Source: Actinokineospora pegani
GTDB lineage: Bacteria > Actinomycetota > Actinomycetes > Mycobacteriales > Pseudonocardiaceae
Direction of reading: 5' to 3'
Assembly: GCF_009745975.1 (NCBI RefSeq)
Contig: NZ_WHOL01000072.1
Location: 1-53,358, forward strand
DNA length: 53,358 nt
Below, one piece after another: positions 29,859-38,031 of this stretch (positions are counted from its first letter, which is position 1; the number at the start of each line of letters is the position of its first letter). The notes beneath the pieces were generated by a model. The model was not told the origin of the DNA and did not search any database. It saw nothing but the letters and a program-made list of their open reading frames with translations. The translations under genes were made by a program, and so were the position numbers.

Positions 29859-30871
29859 AGAGCGGGCGTGTCCACGATCTCCACGACAGCGCAGGTCGCG
29901 GTGAAGCCCGCGCCGCCGCCGACGAGCAGGACCTTGTCGCCGACCCCCACGATGCCGGTGGCCAGCGCGTGGTGCAGGCCGGCGAACTGGTCACCGGCGC
30001 CGAGATGACCCGCGACCCGGCCGAAGGACCAGCTCGTCCTGTCCTCGGGGACGCCGATGAGCTGGTGAAGCTGCCACTGGAGCTTGGCTCGACCGCTGGC
30101 GGGGATCACGGCGTGGGCGATCTCGGAGATGTCGGTCTTGCCGTCGATGAGGGCCTGGTCGACGGACTCGCGGACGGTGGCGCCGAGGCGGGTGGCGGCC
30201 GCGCGGACGGCGCGCATGCCGCCGGGGTAGGCGGCGATGCGCTCGCCGATGGCGACCGGGCGGGCGCCGGGGGCGTCGTGCCAGTCGGGGCCGCGGACGA
30301 CCTGCTCGAGGGAGTTGTCGGCGGTGGTGGCGGTCGACAGGAGGCGGGCGAAGCCGCGGTCGTTGCTGAGCAGGAGGGCGGTGGCGCCGTCGCCGTAGAG
30401 GATGCCGCTCTCGCTGCGCCAGCGGTCGATGCCGGGGGCCGCGAAGCGGTCGCCGGTGGTGATCAGGGCGGTGGTGGGGGCGGTGCGGGCGCAGAGCTGG
30501 GTGGCGGCCAGTTCCAGCGCGCCCATGCCGCCGTTGCACTGCTGGAGCACCTCGAAGGCGGGGACGCGGTCGTTGACGGCGTTGCGCGCCACGTAGGAGG
30601 CGGCCGGGGCCATGTCCACGCCCTGGAACCACAGGCTGGCGTGCAGCACGAGGGCGCACTCGTCGGCGGGGCGGCGGGCGGCGGCCAGGGCGGCGGCGCC
30701 CGCGCGGGCGGCCATCACCGGGGCCGGGTCGTCCCCGACCAGGACCGAGACGATGCCGTTGGCCTCGTGGTCGACGGCGTCGTAGTGCCCGTCGGCGACG
30801 GCCTGGGCGGCGCTGCGCGGTTCCGGGAGGTCGACCCCCAGCCCGGCGATGTAGGTGCTCTCCCAGTACAT
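29855..30871 (-). CDS. KASIII-like protein, probable acyltransferase (ChlB6/CerJ class)
   Basis: 338 residues with a thiolase fold. The nucleophile is C112 in LQQCNGGMG. The usual FabH histidine motif (PHQAN) reads IPASGRAK, with Ala at about 258. Where FabH has its Asn, this protein has AGHLGAGDQ (H289, D294). That pattern is typical of KASIII homologues in natural-product pathways that transfer acyl groups to an alcohol or sugar (ChlB6, CerJ, DpsC) in place of decarboxylative condensation. It is downstream of the MFS gene by 52 bp. With the decarboxylase-ACP and ligase nearby, transfer of an omega-aminoacyl group to the product is a reasonable inference. The ribosome site is weak. Confidence 0.8.
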   Translation of the reverse strand: MYWESTYIAGLGVDLPEPRSAAQAVADGHYDAVDHEANGIVSVLVGDDPAPVMAARAGAAALAAARRPADECALVLHASLWFQGVDMAPAASYVARNAVNDRVPAFEVLQQCNGGMGALELAATQLCARTAPTTALITTGDRFAAPGIDRWRSESGILYGDGATALLLSNDRGFARLLSTATTADNSLEQVVRGPDWHDAPGARPVAIGERIAAYPGGMRAVRAAATRLGATVRESVDQALIDGKTDISEIAHAVIPASGRAKLQWQLHQLIGVPEDRTSWSFGRVAGHLGAGDQFAGLHHALATGIVGVGDKVLLVGGGAGFTATCAVVEIVDTPAL

Positions 30872-30923
30872 GGCTGGTCCCGCTTTCTTCAGTGGCTTCC
30901 CAGGCGAGGGTTCCCCGGGTGGT

Positions 30924-32441
30924 TCAGGGTGCTGCGACGGGCTGGGGCTGGTCCGGGGCAGGCAGGCGGGCGCTCGGACCGCGACCGGGCAGCCGGGTGG
31001 GCAGGGTCGCGAGGGCGAACAGCGCCCCCGCGAACACGACCGCCGCCGCCACGGTGAGCCCGAGGCCCACCGCGTCGGAGAAGGCGGCGGCGGCGCGGGC
31101 GGCGATGTCGGGCCGACCGTCCTGCTGGGACAACTGGGCGGCTCCGGCCAGCGACAGCCTGGCCTGTTCGGGCAGGTCGGCCAGCGAACCGGTGTAGAGG
31201 CGGTGGAAGACGGTGCCGACGACGGCGACGCCGAGGGCGTAGCCGAGTTCCTGCATGGTGTCGTTCATCGCCGAGGCCATGCCGCCGCGCTCGTCGGGGA
31301 CGGTGCTGAGCATGGCGTCGGTGGCCGGTGCGAGCGAGACGCCGAAGCCCGCGCCGACGGCGATCAGCCCGGCGAGCACCTGCCCGTAGCCATCGGCCCA
31401 GGCGATGGTGAGGATGCCCGCCGCCGAGCAGGCCAGGCCGAGCGCGACGGCGAGGCGGGTGCCGAGCCGGTCGGTCACCGGGCCCGCGAGGCCGGAGGCG
31501 AGGATGGTGGCCACCGCGGTGGGCGCGACGCCGAGCCCGGACTCCAGCGGGCTGAACCCGAAGGCGAACTGCAGTTGCTGGGCGAGCACGAACAGGGTTG
31601 CGGCCAGGCCGAAGACCACGAGCAGGTTTCCGACGCTGGCGCCGAGGAAGGTCTTGCTGCCCAACACCCGCAGGTCGATCAGCGGGTGCTCGGCGCGGCG
31701 CATCCGCACCGCGAACCCCACGCCCGCGGCCGCGGTGGCGACGAGCGAGCCGAGCACGGGGGCCGAGGCCCAGCCCTGGGCGGGGGCCTCGATGATCGCG
31801 AAGACCAGCGCGCAACTGGCGACGGCGCCCAGCAGCGCGCCGGGCACGTCGACCGGGGTCGCGGCGGGGTCGCGCCACTCCGGGACGGTGGCCAGCCCGA
31901 TCGCCAGGGTCACCACGACCAGGGGGATGTTGAGCACGAACACCGACGCCCAGCCGAAGGAGCCGACCAGCAGGCCGCCGACGACGGGGCCGATGGCCAC
32001 GCCGAGCGCGGACACCCCGCCCCAGACGGCGATGGCCCTGGGCCGCTCGGGGCCGTGGAAGACCTGCGCGATGATCGACAGCGTGCCGGGCATGACGAAC
32101 GCGGCGCCGAGCCCCATCACCGCGCGGGCCACGAGCAACTCGGTGACCCCGTCGGAGAACGCCGCCAGCACCGAGCCGAGGCCGAAGACCGCCAGGCCGC
32201 CGAGGGTGTAACGCTTGCGCCCGAAGCGGTCCGCGACGGCGCCCGCGGCCAGCAGCAGGCCCGCGAACACCAGGGAGTAGACATCGGCGATCCACTGCAC
32301 CTCGGTGGTGGTGGCCCCGAGGTCGGTGATGAGCTGGGGGATGGCGACGTTGAGGACGCTGTTGTTCAACACGATCGCCAACAACGACAACGACATCACC
32401 GCGAGTATCCAGTGGCGCCGGGGGTGTGGTGCGCTGTCCAC
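30924..32441 (-). CDS. MFS drug/proton antiporter, DHA2 (14-helix) type
   Basis: 505 residues from GTG 32441, chosen because GAGGAG lies five bases upstream and because the DSAPHPRRHW cytoplasmic leader follows; earlier in-frame ATGs lack a ribosome site. Hallmarks are QWIADVYSLVFAG (helix 2), motif A GAVADRFGRKR and motif C IGPVVGGLLVG, with about 14 hydrophobic segments. Relatives export antibiotics (EmrB/QacA group). It is transcribed away from the hydrolase-TetR genes with a CGCTTAAG site between them. The likely role is export of, or self-resistance to, the pathway product in the cytoplasmic membrane. Confidence 0.93.
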   Translation of the reverse strand: MDSAPHPRRHWILAVMSLSLLAIVLNNSVLNVAIPQLITDLGATTTEVQWIADVYSLVFAGLLLAAGAVADRFGRKRYTLGGLAVFGLGSVLAAFSDGVTELLVARAVMGLGAAFVMPGTLSIIAQVFHGPERPRAIAVWGGVSALGVAIGPVVGGLLVGSFGWASVFVLNIPLVVVTLAIGLATVPEWRDPAATPVDVPGALLGAVASCALVFAIIEAPAQGWASAPVLGSLVATAAAGVGFAVRMRRAEHPLIDLRVLGSKTFLGASVGNLLVVFGLAATLFVLAQQLQFAFGFSPLESGLGVAPTAVATILASGLAGPVTDRLGTRLAVALGLACSAAGILTIAWADGYGQVLAGLIAVGAGFGVSLAPATDAMLSTVPDERGGMASAMNDTMQELGYALGVAVVGTVFHRLYTGSLADLPEQARLSLAGAAQLSQQDGRPDIAARAAAAFSDAVGLGLTVAAAVVFAGALFALATLPTRLPGRGPSARLPAPDQPQPVAAP

Positions 32442-32483
32442 GACGACTCCTCGGGTGTGGGGTGCGCCCATGACAGGCCACAC

Positions 32484-32503
32484 CGCTTAAGCAGGGCTAA
32501 GCG
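32484..32503. promoter_or_regulatory. CGCTTAAG-type site (b), between the MFS and hydrolase-TetR operons
   Basis: CGCTT-N10-AAGCG, a perfect 5-bp inverted repeat with CGCTTAAG at its left end. It is 43 bp before the MFS start and 127 bp before the hydrolase start. A TTAGC/CTAGC-containing stretch near 32587-32603 may be a second, weaker site facing the hydrolase gene. Confidence 0.6.
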
Positions 32504-32629
32504 CCCGGTTGGCCCTGGCGGTGCGGGAGGGGTTCTCGTCGTGGTGATTGACACCGCCCCGGCCGGGGGGCACCATGGCTACTGTTGTTAGCTGCGCGGC
32601 TAGCCCTCCCGGCGAGAGGACTCAGGAGC

Positions 32630-33637
32630 ATGGACCGGAGCACCTCGGCGGGTGTGCGCTTCCTGGACCGGCCGGGTGGTCGCCTGGCCTACTCGGTGCG
32701 CGGCGAGGGGCCCCTGGTGGTGTGCGCGCCCGGCGTCGGCGACCTGGGGCGGCGGGGGTTCACCGCGCTCGCCGACCGGCTGGTCGCCGCCGGGCACCGG
32801 GTCGCGGTCGCCGACCCGCGCGGGCACGGCCGCTCCAGCGCGGACTGGCCCAGCCACACCGAGAGCGACGTCGCGGGCGATCTGCTGGCCCTGGCCCGCC
32901 ACCTCGGCGCCGACCGGGTGACGCTGGTGGGCAGCAGCTTCGGCGGCTCGGCCGCGGTCGTGGCCGCCGCCACCGACCCCGGCCTGGTGCGCGGTCTGGT
33001 GCTGCTCGGCGCGTTCGTCCGCGACCAGCCCCGCACCCCGCTCGACCGCGCGGGCACGCTGCTGCTGTCGGCCCCCTGGCTGGGCAGGCGGGTGTGGACG
33101 GCGTTCTGGGGTTCGCTGTTCGGACCGCGGCCACCGCTGGACCCAGGTCGTGTTTCGAAAGCCGCTGTCCGCGACAGCCGCGCCGGAGCGGCCCCTGACG
33201 GCACGGGGTGGAGGCACCGGTACAACACCGGTACCGGCACCTCCACCCCGCACCGCCAGGAACCACCCCGATCACGACTCTCATCGAACGGACTTCCGAA
33301 ACACGACCTAGCCGAGCGCAAGCGCGAACTGGCCGCCTGCCTCGCCGAACCGGGTCGGATGGCGGCGCTGCGGGCGATGCTGGGCAGCGACCACACCGCC
33401 GCCCTGGCCGCGGTGGGCCAGGTGCGCTGCCCGGCGGTGGTCGTCATGGGCGAGCTCGACCGCGACTTCGCCGATCCGGCCGCCGAGGCCCGCTTCACCG
33501 CCGACGCGCTGGGCGGGGCGCCGACCGTGCTGGCGCCGGGGGCCGGGCACTACCCGCACGCCACCCACCCGGACCTGGTCGCGGGCGCGGTCCTGAACGT
33601 GCTCGACCGCGCGCGGCGGCCCGCATGCCGCGACTAG
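32630..33637 (+). CDS. Alpha/beta-hydrolase carrying an in-frame MITE insertion
   Basis: 335 residues from ATG 32630, with GAGAGGA upstream. The fold is clear: GEGPLVVCAPGVGDLG near 27, nucleophile elbow GSSFGG near 103, acid residue in GELDRDF and catalytic His in GAGHYPH near 305. Residues about 172-227 (33145-33309) are not hydrolase sequence; they are the translation of a MITE-like element inserted in the cap region, which keeps the frame and contains no stop. Without it the protein would be about 280 residues, normal for the family. Whether the enzyme still works is unknown. The stop overlaps the next TetR gene by 13 bp, so the two form an operon. Possible roles are detoxification or product processing. 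Confidence 0.85.
   Translation: MDRSTSAGVRFLDRPGGRLAYSVRGEGPLVVCAPGVGDLGRRGFTALADRLVAAGHRVAVADPRGHGRSSADWPSHTESDVAGDLLALARHLGADRVTLVGSSFGGSAAVVAAATDPGLVRGLVLLGAFVRDQPRTPLDRAGTLLLSAPWLGRRVWTAFWGSLFGPRPPLDPGRVSKAAVRDSRAGAAPDGTGWRHRYNTGTGTSTPHRQEPPRSRLSSNGLPKHDLAERKRELAACLAEPGRMAALRAMLGSDHTAALAAVGQVRCPAVVVMGELDRDFADPAAEARFTADALGGAPTVLAPGAGHYPHATHPDLVAGAVLNVLDRARRPACRD
33145..33309 (+). repeat. MITE-like element, complete copy inside the hydrolase gene
   Basis: About 165 bp bounded by near-perfect terminal inverted repeats: AGGTCGTGTTTCGAAAG at the left, and on the other strand AGGTCGTGTTTCGGAAG from the right end. A central hairpin lies near 33208-33248 (GGTGGAGGCACCGGT pairing with its near-complement). 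The first 94 bp recur with a few mismatches at 53265-53358. It encodes no protein of its own. The exact ends and target duplication are uncertain by several bases. The TIRs resemble those of small non-autonomous relatives of insertion sequences, but the parent element is not in the window. Confidence 0.88.
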
Positions 33638-34212
33638 GGCTCAACACCGAGAAGGTGGTCCGGGAGGCGGCGGGCATCGCCGACGCCGAGGGTCTGGAGA
33701 CGCTGACCCTGGCCCGGCTGGCCGGGTCCCTGGGCATCCGGGTCCCTTCGCTGTACAAGCACATCGACGGCCTGGGCGACCTGCACCGGCGGCTGGCCAC
33801 CATCGCCAACGAGGACATGGCCGCGGCCATCCGCGACGCGACGGTGGGCCTGGCCGGGAGCGACGCGCTGCGGGCCTGCTGCCGCGCCTACCGCGCCTAC
33901 GCCTGCCAGTGCCCGGGCCGCTACGCCGCCGCCCAGCGGGCCCCCGACCCCGACGACCCGGACCAGGCGCGGCTGCGCGAGACCGGCGCCGAGCTGACCT
34001 CGCTGGCGCTGACGGTGCTGCGCAGCTACTCGCTGGCCGGTGAGGAGTCCATCCACGCCGCCCGCATCCTGCGCAGCGCCATGCACGGGTTCGTGAGCCT
34101 GGAGCTGCTCGGCGGGTTCGGCCTGCCGACCGAGATCGAGGCGAGCTTCGAGCGCCTGATCGACCTGCTGGACAAGGGTTTGCGCTCAATGGGGAGCGCT
34201 CCTACCGCATAA
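33625..34212 (+). CDS. TetR-family regulator, WHG-type (second of two paralogues)
   Basis: 195 residues from ATG 33625, overlapping the hydrolase stop. The HTH reads TLTLARLAGSLGIRVPSLYKHI (about 26-47) and the C-terminal part has RSAMHGFVSLELLGGF. It is a close paralogue of the TetR at 29265, both opening MPR-GL. The hydrolase-TetR operon diverges from the MFS-KASIII operon across site (b), just as the first TetR diverges from the ligase operon across site (a). The expected role is control of export and self-protection genes in response to the product or an intermediate. Confidence 0.9.
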   Translation: MPRLGLNTEKVVREAAGIADAEGLETLTLARLAGSLGIRVPSLYKHIDGLGDLHRRLATIANEDMAAAIRDATVGLAGSDALRACCRAYRAYACQCPGRYAAAQRAPDPDDPDQARLRETGAELTSLALTVLRSYSLAGEESIHAARILRSAMHGFVSLELLGGFGLPTEIEASFERLIDLLDKGLRSMGSAPTA

Positions 34213-34258
34213 CCCACCCCCTAGACAACCGCATACCGGCACCACCCAGCCACCTCAG

Positions 34259-34281
34259 CACCACCGCGACGCGCGGCGGTG
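34259..34281 (+). terminator. Hairpin after the second TetR gene
   Basis: A 10-bp stem (9 of 10 paired, CACCACCGCG with CGCGGCGGTG) and a 3-nt loop, 47 bp past the TetR stop and 29 bp before the DUF4260-like start. It has no U-tract. A weak terminator or attenuating hairpin. Confidence 0.45.
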
Positions 34282-34309
34282 CTCCCCCGCCGTGACCGGA
34301 AGGCCACCG

Positions 34310-34759
34310 ATGAACCCGCTGTTCCCCACCCGCACCGACAAGCCGTCCACCGCCAGCCGCGTATGCTGGGGCGCCGGAGGGGCGTTCCTCGCCGCGTTCG
34401 GCGTGTTCGAGATGGTCAAGCACGGCGGCGGCACCTGGGTCACCGGCCTGATCGGCGCGATCGGCCCGGATCTGGCCCTGTTCCTCGGGATCACCGCCAA
34501 GGGCCTGGCCCCGCGCCAGCTCAGCCCCAAGGCCGTCGCCGCCTACAACGCCACCCACCACTGGCTGCCGCCCACGGCGGTGCTGGTGTGGTTCACCGTC
34601 GTGCCGGAGACCAACGTGCAGGCCGCGACCGGGTTCACCCTGGGCCTGACGTGGCTGGCGCACATCGGCATCGACCGCGCGGCGGGCTACTGGCCGCGGG
34701 CGCGCGATGGCTTCCAGCGCTGGGAGTCCGCGCCCGCGGCGGCGCCGCAGCAGGTGTAG
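34310..34759 (+). CDS. DUF4260-like small membrane protein
   Basis: 149 residues from ATG 34310 with GGAAGG upstream. Three or four hydrophobic segments occur (about 20-35, 45-60, 85-105, 110-125). The arrangement IGPDLALFLG, AAYNATHHWLPP and HIGIDRAAGYWP fits the DUF4260 family of short membrane proteins of unknown function. It sits alone between the TetR gene and the CGCTTAAG site of the P450 operon. No function can be given. Confidence 0.7.
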   Translation: MNPLFPTRTDKPSTASRVCWGAGGAFLAAFGVFEMVKHGGGTWVTGLIGAIGPDLALFLGITAKGLAPRQLSPKAVAAYNATHHWLPPTAVLVWFTVVPETNVQAATGFTLGLTWLAHIGIDRAAGYWPRARDGFQRWESAPAAAPQQV

Positions 34760-34761
34760 GC

Positions 34762-34788
34762 GGCGCTTAAGGGGCGGGCTAGGGCGCC
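34762..34788 (+). promoter_or_regulatory. CGCTTAAG-type site (c), before the P450 operon
   Basis: GGCGCTTAAG and, 12 bp on, CTAGGGCGCC, an imperfect inverted repeat with GGCGC/GCGCC ends. It begins 3 bp after the DUF4260-like stop and ends 25 bp before the P450 start codon, so it must lie within the promoter or leader. Confidence 0.55.
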
Positions 34789-34812
34789 GGTCGAGACTGG
34801 GTGGGAGCACCA

Positions 34813-36102
34813 GTGACGACACCGATCGGAGCCCAAGTGGACACCGCAGCCGAGCCCCGCGTGCCGCAGACGCAGGTCGCCGAGGAAGGGGTCGCCGAGG
34901 CCGCGCCCCCCGCGGGGAAGTGCCCGTACTCCTACCCCTTCCACCGACCGTCGGCGGTCGAGATCCCGCCGCTGTACGACAAGCTGCGGGCCGACGAGCC
35001 GGTCGCGAAGGTCTCGCTGCCCAGCGGGGACGAGGGCTACATCGTCTCCCGCTACGACGACGCCAAGGTGGTGCTGTCGGACCTGCGGTTCAGCCGGGCG
35101 GCGACGGTGGAGCCCGGCGCGCCGAAGCTGACCCACGTGCCGATGCCGCCCAACAGCCTGTTCACCCTCGACCCGCCGGAGCACACCCGGCTGCGCAAGC
35201 TCGTGGCGAAGGAGTTCACCAACCGCCGCATCCGCGAGCTGCGCCCGCGCGTCCAGGAGCTCACCGACGAGCTGCTGGACCGCATGGCCGAGCAGGGCGG
35301 TGTCGCCGACCTCAACGAGGCGCTGGCGTTCCCGATGCCGGTCGCGGTGATCTGCGAGCTGCTCGGGGTCCCGTTCGAGGACCGGGAGAAGTTCCGCAAC
35401 TGGTCCAACGCCATCGTCGCGCTGACCACGCTGACGCAGGAAGAGATGATGGCCGAGCGGCTGGCCATGGCCGGCTACATCTGGGAACTGGTCCAGGTCA
35501 AGCGCAAGGAGCCGGGCACCGACCTGCTCAGCGCGCTGATCACCGCGCACGACGACGAGAACACCCTCGACGAGGGCGAGCTGGTCATGATGGCCATGAC
35601 GCTGCTCGTCGCGGGCCACGAGACCACCGTCAGCATGATCGGCGCGTGCGTGCTGACCATCCTGCGCGAGCCGCGCCTGCGCGCGATCGTCGACGAGCAG
35701 CCGGAGAAGATCGGCGCCCTGGTCGAGGAGCTGCTGCGGGTCAACCCGATCGGCGACGGCGGCCCGCTGCGCATCACCCTCACCGACGTCGAGATCGCCG
35801 GGACGGTGATCCCCAAGGGCAGCGCGGTGATGGCGGCGGTGGCCTCGGCCAACCGCGACGAGCGCCGCTACACCGCGCCCGCCGAGGTCGACGTCGACCG
35901 GGAGAACTCCCAGCACCTGGCCTTCGGCAACGGCGTGCACTTCTGCCTGGGCGCCAACCTGGCCCGCCTGGAGCTGGAGGTCGCGATCGCGTCGGTGTTC
36001 CGCAAGTTCCCCACCCTGCGCCTGGGGACGGAGGTCGACCAGCTCCGGATGAAGAGCGGCATGCTGGTGCACGGCCTCGAGTCCCTGCCGGTCGCGTGGT
36101 GA
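34813..36102 (+). CDS. Cytochrome P450 monooxygenase
   Basis: 429 residues from GTG 34813 (GGGAG five bases upstream). All P450 landmarks are present: I-helix AGHETT near residue 275, ExxR in EELLR near 305, and heme loop FGNGVHFCLG with the cysteine ligand near 378. Soluble bacterial class I type, depending on ferredoxin partners encoded elsewhere. The next gene, an FAD monooxygenase, follows after 25 bp. As the two form an operon with a CGCTTAAG site in front, both probably oxidise the polyketide/tetronate product; the position is unknown. Confidence 0.95.
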   Translation: MTTPIGAQVDTAAEPRVPQTQVAEEGVAEAAPPAGKCPYSYPFHRPSAVEIPPLYDKLRADEPVAKVSLPSGDEGYIVSRYDDAKVVLSDLRFSRAATVEPGAPKLTHVPMPPNSLFTLDPPEHTRLRKLVAKEFTNRRIRELRPRVQELTDELLDRMAEQGGVADLNEALAFPMPVAVICELLGVPFEDREKFRNWSNAIVALTTLTQEEMMAERLAMAGYIWELVQVKRKEPGTDLLSALITAHDDENTLDEGELVMMAMTLLVAGHETTVSMIGACVLTILREPRLRAIVDEQPEKIGALVEELLRVNPIGDGGPLRITLTDVEIAGTVIPKGSAVMAAVASANRDERRYTAPAEVDVDRENSQHLAFGNGVHFCLGANLARLELEVAIASVFRKFPTLRLGTEVDQLRMKSGMLVHGLESLPVAW

Positions 36103-36127
36103 GCCCAACCCCGTCTAGGAGAGGCTG

Positions 36128-37345
36128 ATGAGTCCTGTGGCAGTGGATGTCTGCGTGGTCGGCGGCGGGCCCGCGGGGCTCGCGCTGGCCCTGGAGCTGG
36201 CCCGCGGCGGCGTCGAGGTCGCCGTGGTCGAGCAGAGCGGGCACTTCAACCGGTCCTTCCGCGGCGAGTCGGTGTCCCCGGACGCCGTGCTGGTCCTGGA
36301 CCGGCTGGGCGTGCTGGACAAGATCATGGCCGAGGGGGCCCTGGTCACCACGCGGCTGGAGATCACCGAGGCCGGGCGGACGGTGCTCGACGCCGACTTC
36401 GCCGACTTCGACTACCCGCACCGGTACCCGTTGGAGCTGCCGCAGCCGACGCTGCTGGGCGTGCTCGACACCATCGCGTCCGGGTTCGACAACTTCACCA
36501 TGCACCGGCAGTCCAAGCTGGTCGGCCTGCTGGAGGAGGACGACGCGGTGGTCGGCGTGCGGGTGAAGACGCCCGACGGCGAGAAGGAGATCCGCTCGAA
36601 GATCGTCGTGGGCGCGGACGGCCGGTTCTCCAAGACGCTGGAGATGTCGGGACTGGCGCACGAGCGGGTGCCGCTGGAGCGCGACGTGGTGTGGCTCAAG
36701 CTGCCGCTGCCGCCGGAGTGGGACACCGAGACCTACCGGGTGCGGATCAACGGCGACCGGCACGGGCTGTTCATCCCGACCTACCCGGACATGGTGCGGG
36801 TGGGCTTCAACATCCCCAAGGGCGGCCTGCGGGACCTGCGCAAGCAAGGGATCGGGGCGCTGCACGAGAAGATCGACGAGCTGGCCCCCGAGCTGTCGGA
36901 CCTGGTGCGGGAGCGGGTGACCAGCTACTCCGACACGTCCATGCTGGACATCTTCACCTCCGTGGTGCCCCGGTGGTCCCGCGACGGGCTGGTGGTCATC
37001 GGCGACGCGGCCCACACGCTGACCCCGATCCTCGGCCAGGGCGTCAACCACGCGCTGATCGACGCGGTCACCCTGGCGCCGATGCTGGCCTCGGCGCTGG
37101 CCCAGGACGACCAGCGCGCGGCGCTGCGCGCGGCGACCGCCGAGTTCCAGGCCGTCCGCGAGCCGGAGATCAAGCGGTCGCGCGGGTTGCAGCTCCGGCA
37201 GGAGCGGATGTTCACCTTCGGCAGCAAGGCGGGCGTCCTGCTGCGCAGCACCCTCTACCGGGCGATGAACGCGAGCGCGTTCCTGCGGCAGCGGGTGCTG
37301 GCCGACGCCTACTTCCGCCTGCAGCGCAAGGAGAAGGGCGCCTGA
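36128..37345 (+). CDS. FAD-dependent aromatic-hydroxylase-type monooxygenase
   Basis: 405 residues from ATG 36128, with AGGAGAGG upstream. The FAD fold motif VVGGGPAGLALALELA is at 10-25, the GADG (DG) motif near 160, and GDAAHTLTPILGQGVNHAL (FAD ribityl/pyrophosphate) near 295-313: the PHBH/UbiH layout. The C-terminal helix (about 350-400) is basic. It is the second gene of the P450 operon and convergent with the next TetR gene (25 bp). A single-component hydroxylase or epoxidase acting on the pathway product is inferred. Confidence 0.92.
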   Translation: MSPVAVDVCVVGGGPAGLALALELARGGVEVAVVEQSGHFNRSFRGESVSPDAVLVLDRLGVLDKIMAEGALVTTRLEITEAGRTVLDADFADFDYPHRYPLELPQPTLLGVLDTIASGFDNFTMHRQSKLVGLLEEDDAVVGVRVKTPDGEKEIRSKIVVGADGRFSKTLEMSGLAHERVPLERDVVWLKLPLPPEWDTETYRVRINGDRHGLFIPTYPDMVRVGFNIPKGGLRDLRKQGIGALHEKIDELAPELSDLVRERVTSYSDTSMLDIFTSVVPRWSRDGLVVIGDAAHTLTPILGQGVNHALIDAVTLAPMLASALAQDDQRAALRAATAEFQAVREPEIKRSRGLQLRQERMFTFGSKAGVLLRSTLYRAMNASAFLRQRVLADAYFRLQRKEKGA

Positions 37346-37370
37346 GAGCGGTGCTGGCGCGGCCCCGGGC

Positions 37371-37985
37371 TCAGTCGGGTCCGGGGTCGCCCAGTTGGGC
37401 GGTGGAGACGTACCCGGTGACCAGGTGCACGATCTCGTCCAGCAGTTGGGCGCGGTCGGCGCCGGGCTCGTCGAGGACCCAGCGCAGGGTCAGGTTCTCG
37501 ATGGCCAGGACGATCACCCACGCCTGCACGTCCGGGGAGCGGCCGGGGTCGCCGGGGCGGGCGGTGAGGACAGCGGTCAGCAGTTGGCGCACCCGCTGCT
37601 CCAGGGCCCGGCGCTGTGCGGCCAGGCGGCGCGGGGGCAGGTCCTCGTGGATGACGCGCAGCAGCGCGCGGTCGGTCTCCAGGGCGGCGAGGGCGGCCGC
37701 CGCGGTGGCGCGGACCATGGCGGGCCCGGTCTCCCCGACCCGGTCGGCGAGGGCGGCGGCGACCCGGTCGGCGACCTCGTCCCAGTAGCGGTCGACGATG
37801 ACGTCGAGGACGGCGGCCTTGTCGGGGAAGTACTGGTAGAGCGAGCCGGGGCTGATGCCCGCGGCGGCGGCGACCCGGTTGGTGGAGAACGCGTCGTAGC
37901 CGCTGCCGACGAGCACCTCGCGACCCGCGGTGACGATGCGCTCGACCATCCGCCGGGAGCGTTCCTGCCTGGGGACCTTGCGCAT
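37371..37985 (-). CDS. TetR-family regulator (third, unrelated to the WHG pair)
   Basis: 204 residues from ATG 37985. HTH FSTNRVAAAAGISPGSLYQYFPDK (about 33-57), with a C-terminal domain different from those of the WHG pair. It diverges from the MpaB-like oxygenase gene with only 46 bp between start codons, and a perfect GCGAGC-TATC-GCTCGC palindrome lies in that gap. The usual logic is repression of the divergent gene and of itself. Confidence 0.9.
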   Translation of the reverse strand: MRKVPRQERSRRMVERIVTAGREVLVGSGYDAFSTNRVAAAAGISPGSLYQYFPDKAAVLDVIVDRYWDEVADRVAAALADRVGETGPAMVRATAAAALAALETDRALLRVIHEDLPPRRLAAQRRALEQRVRQLLTAVLTARPGDPGRSPDVQAWVIVLAIENLTLRWVLDEPGADRAQLLDEIVHLVTGYVSTAQLGDPGPD

Positions 37986-38000
37986 GAACGCGAATTGTAT

Positions 38001-38016
38001 GCGAGCTATCGCTCGC
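38001..38016. promoter_or_regulatory. TetR operator candidate GCGAGC-TATC-GCTCGC
   Basis: A perfect 6-bp inverted repeat with a 4-bp spacer in the 46-bp divergent gap between the third TetR gene and the MpaB-like gene. The size and placement suit a TetR dimer. It differs from the CGCTTAAG sites, so a separate switch is likely. Confidence 0.65.
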
Positions 38017-38031
38017 GTCACAGTGGAGGGC

